Assembly: GCF_008974285.1 (NCBI RefSeq)
Contig: NZ_BKZV01000001.1
Coordinates: 1,039,319-1,103,318, forward strand
Reading direction: 5' to 3'
DNA from: Thermogemmatispora aurantia
Lineage (GTDB): Bacteria; Chloroflexota; Ktedonobacteria; Ktedonobacterales; Ktedonobacteraceae
DNA: 64,000 nucleotides
Both the position numbers and the translations under genes were made by a program. Below, piece after piece: positions 62,228 through 64,000 of the stretch (its first letter is position 1; each line of letters begins with the position of its first letter). The notes beneath the pieces were generated by a model that saw only the letters and a list, made by a program, of their open reading frames with translations, searched no databases and was not told where the DNA came from.

Positions 62228-62487
62228 CTACTCCTCTCGCAAGCCCAGACGGGAGAACAATACGTCGAGAGGATCAAAGTAGTCAAATTAGCTCGTTTCA
62301 AAACCAACTTGGTCTACCTCCTTGGAGTATAGCACATCACCTGGAGAAGTGCACAGGTTTGGTACCCCAGCGAAGCCTACTTTCCTTTGAGAAGCTGGCC
62401 TCTTCTTTCCTTAGCTTCAGAAGAGAGGAGATTTCTTCCTTCCTCTCTTCTGAAGAAGACAGCCCCCACTTCGAGAGCTGCCTAGCT

Positions 62488-62817
62488 CTAGAGGCGCCGA
62501 TGCCTTATTATATTATCAATAATACAAATGATAATTTTTATAGTTTCACATACATGTGGCTTGACCAGCTGCCAAAAGCAATTCCCCAGCGCTTGAAGCA
62601 TCGATTTTACAATGTTTAATAGAACGGCCTTTACCAGAGGATGAAGCCTTTCTGGTCTTCGTCCAGAAGCATCGGGTGGCAAATCTGGCGCATTTCGCCT
62701 TGGAACCGAAGCACGCATAGGCTTACGATGAAATTCCTTAGAGAAATGCGCTAAATTTGCCTGATTTGATCTTCCCGTCGTAACACTGCTCGTTTTCTTT
62801 CTTTTCTTATTTTTCAT
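62488..62817 (-). CDS. Small basic orphan protein
   Basis: Predicted 109-aa protein: a very basic N-terminus (MKNKKRKKTSS), an Arg/Pro-rich centre and a hydrophobic C-terminal half (IVKSMLQALGNCFWQLV ... IKIIICII). A near-ideal ribosome site (AAGGAG, 6 bp before ATG) and a terminator downstream argue that it is translated. It is AT-richer than its surroundings. No homolog is recognised. A 10-bp inverted repeat immediately precedes the ribosome site. Confidence 0.5.
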   Translation of the reverse strand: MKNKKRKKTSSVTTGRSNQANLAHFSKEFHRKPMRASVPRRNAPDLPPDASGRRPERLHPLVKAVLLNIVKSMLQALGNCFWQLVKPHVCETIKIIICIIDNIIRHRRL

Positions 62818-62832
62818 ATTTTACTCCTTTCA

Positions 62833-62874
62833 GGAGTCAGATTTTGAAGTGAAAAATCCTTCATATCTGACTCC
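62833..62874. repeat. 10-bp inverted repeat upstream of the orphan gene
   Basis: GGAGTCAGAT (62833-62842) and ATCTGACTCC (62865-62874), loop of 22 nt with an inner weaker repeat. It could be an operator, an mRNA leader hairpin, or a mobile-element end. Confidence 0.6.
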
Positions 62875-63252
62875 ATATTTATTGTCACCAATCTAGCACT
62901 CTCGGCTTCAGCTGTCAATAGCGGAAAGCGGTTCCATAGAATCAAGTTGGGCCAGGAAGACACAGATGGCAATTCTCCCCGCTGCCTGCTGAAAAGAGTA
63001 CTATCCGGTAGAAACAGAACGATCCAACACTCCGGATTTCCAGTCTCAGCCTACTCTCACCTTCCCCGAGGGGGCAAAGTACGCTATCATATCAAGGCAG
63101 CCGGGAACAGCAGAGGACAACGGGGGTACCTCAGCCAGCCGCCATCGGCACTAGCAGGACCAGCCGGGCCGGGCCGGACCGAGAGCCTATGAACCAGCCA
63201 GAGAGAACACACAACAGCCATCCTCACAGACAGTACGAACGGAGAAAACCAC
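62875..63252. other. Intergenic region before the PLD-like gene
   Basis: No gene is supportable; short open frames without ribosome sites. It should contain promoters for both divergent genes. Confidence 0.35.
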
Positions 63253-64000
63253 ATGAGGCATAGAGAGCATCGAGAGCGCAGCAGCCCAACAAGCATAGCG
63301 ATGGCCTTGCTCATCTCCCTCGCACGCCACTTCTCCCTTAAGCGCCTGCTCCTACGCACCGTGGGGGCCATCCTCAGCGCCCAGGCCATCACCCTGATCA
63401 TCCTGCAAGTCATCTCGCGTCAGCGCAAGCGCTACCTTCCCCAGGGCGGCTTCCCACACACGCGCTTTGCCGAGGTCACCATCGGACAGGACCACCTGCA
63501 GCTCTACGACTACGGGCGCGACCTCTACGACGATATGCTCGCCGCCATCGACTCCGCTCAAGAAACCATTTATCTGGAATCATATATCTGGAAAGACGAC
63601 AGCGTTGGCCGTGCCTTTAAAGAGCACCTCATTCGCAAAGCCGAAGAAGGCGTTGCCGTCTACGTCATCTTTGACTGGTTCGCCAACCTGGTCGTCCCGC
63701 GCAAATTCAAAATCTTCCCTCCCACCATTCATGTGCTCCAGTACCAGGCGTTCCGCTACCCCTGGCATCTTTTCGATCCGCGACGCTATGCTCTCGACCA
63801 TCGCAAACTACTCGTCGTCGACGGCAAAATCGGCTTCATCGGTGGCTACAACATCGGCGAAACCTACGCCACCAGCTGGCGCGACACCCACCTGCGCATC
63901 CGCGGGCCAGCCGCCGCCGACCTGGCCCAGTCCTTCGTCGACTTCTGGAACCAGCACGTACCCGCCTATGAACGCATCACCAGGCGCCACCCGCGCTGCT
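63253..64000 (+). CDS. Cardiolipin synthase/phospholipase D-like protein, 5' part
   Basis: The frame is open to the end of the window (at least 249 aa). A hydrophobic segment near residues 36-52 (VGAILSAQAITLIILQV) follows a basic start, and the first PLD motif HRKLLVVDGKIGFIGGYNIG (HxKxxxxDxxxxxxGGxN) is complete. This fits cardiolipin-synthase-like enzymes condensing phosphatidylglycerol. GGAG lies about 9 bp before ATG 63253. The C-terminal second motif is outside the window. Confidence 0.85.
   Translation, partial: MRHREHRERSSPTSIAMALLISLARHFSLKRLLLRTVGAILSAQAITLIILQVISRQRKRYLPQGGFPHTRFAEVTIGQDHLQLYDYGRDLYDDMLAAIDSAQETIYLESYIWKDDSVGRAFKEHLIRKAEEGVAVYVIFDWFANLVVPRKFKIFPPTIHVLQYQAFRYPWHLFDPRRYALDHRKLLVVDGKIGFIGGYNIGETYATSWRDTHLRIRGPAAADLAQSFVDFWNQHVPAYERITRRHPRC

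Noticed and set aside
62270..62330. A CRISPR-repeat-like GTTTCAAAACC segment near the cas operon
   Set aside because: It occurs once only; no spaced repeat copies were found in the surrounding 800 bp, so no array can be claimed.

Overview
The window (GC-rich, mostly leading-strand-mixed, dense short operons with AGGAGG-type ribosome binding sites) looks like chromosome of a Gram-positive-type, non-model bacterium. The gene mix (MurT/GatD, archaeal-type ProS behind a T-box, opu-type osmolyte transporter, phosphoketolase, PPX/CHAD polyphosphate genes, proline/serine-rich DacA) fits Chloroflexota, most likely Ktedonobacteria of the Thermogemmatispora kind. That assignment is an inference from gene content, not from a marker such as 16S rRNA, which is absent here.

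Layout. 1-10 kb: the end of a cytochrome P450, a GNAT acetyltransferase, a SAM methyltransferase, an aldehyde dehydrogenase, a phospholipase D-like protein, a glutamine-synthetase-family enzyme, a DacA-type peptidase and a phosphodiester glycosidase lipoprotein. 10-15.5 kb: murT-gatD (lipid II amidation), proS with a proline T-box, csaA. 15.5-18.8 kb: a poorly conserved stretch with an unknown 450-aa protein (possibly a diverged sliding-clamp relative) divergent from a small Xre-type regulator. 18.8-24.1 kb: a four-gene glycine betaine/choline-type ABC transporter and a membrane glycosyltransferase. 24.2-26.9 kb: a restriction-modification locus whose AT-rich endonuclease gene is broken by a 17-bp direct duplication. 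26.8-34.6 kb: GNAT, an isovaleryl-CoA-dehydrogenase-like enzyme, an alkaline-phosphatase-superfamily hydrolase and a MacB/LolCDE-like ABC exporter with palindromes in its promoter. 35-42.4 kb: secD-secF (SecF carries a Thr/Ala repeat insertion), a VOC protein, and a polyphosphate cluster (PPX fused to half a CHAD domain, a second half-CHAD gene, a degenerate HD protein), then tRNA-Leu(CAG). 42.5-51.3 kb: TetR/SDR divergent pair, TPP riboswitch-thiC, phosphoketolase, a frameshifted YrdB-like gene, an MBL-fold protein, and a zinc-ribbon/rpsU operon preceded by a tight promoter-terminator cassette.

51.5-62.0 kb is the most interesting region: one tightly overlapping minus-strand operon of a type III CRISPR effector complex, most like subtype III-D (cas10, several Cas7-like RAMPs, csx10, a csx19-like gene, two small helical proteins). 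Cas10 has an intact GGDD cyclase motif but no N-terminal HD nuclease. The last gene, 18 bp behind the final RAMP gene, encodes a protein with two tandem TIR-like domains followed by a SAVED domain. The natural reading is a signalling-type defence: target RNA recognition makes Cas10 synthesise a cyclic oligoadenylate, SAVED binds it, and the TIR domain(s) consume NAD+. No CRISPR array, cas6, cas1 or cas2 lies in the window, so crRNAs must come from elsewhere. The window ends in a small basic orphan protein and the start of a cardiolipin-synthase-like gene.
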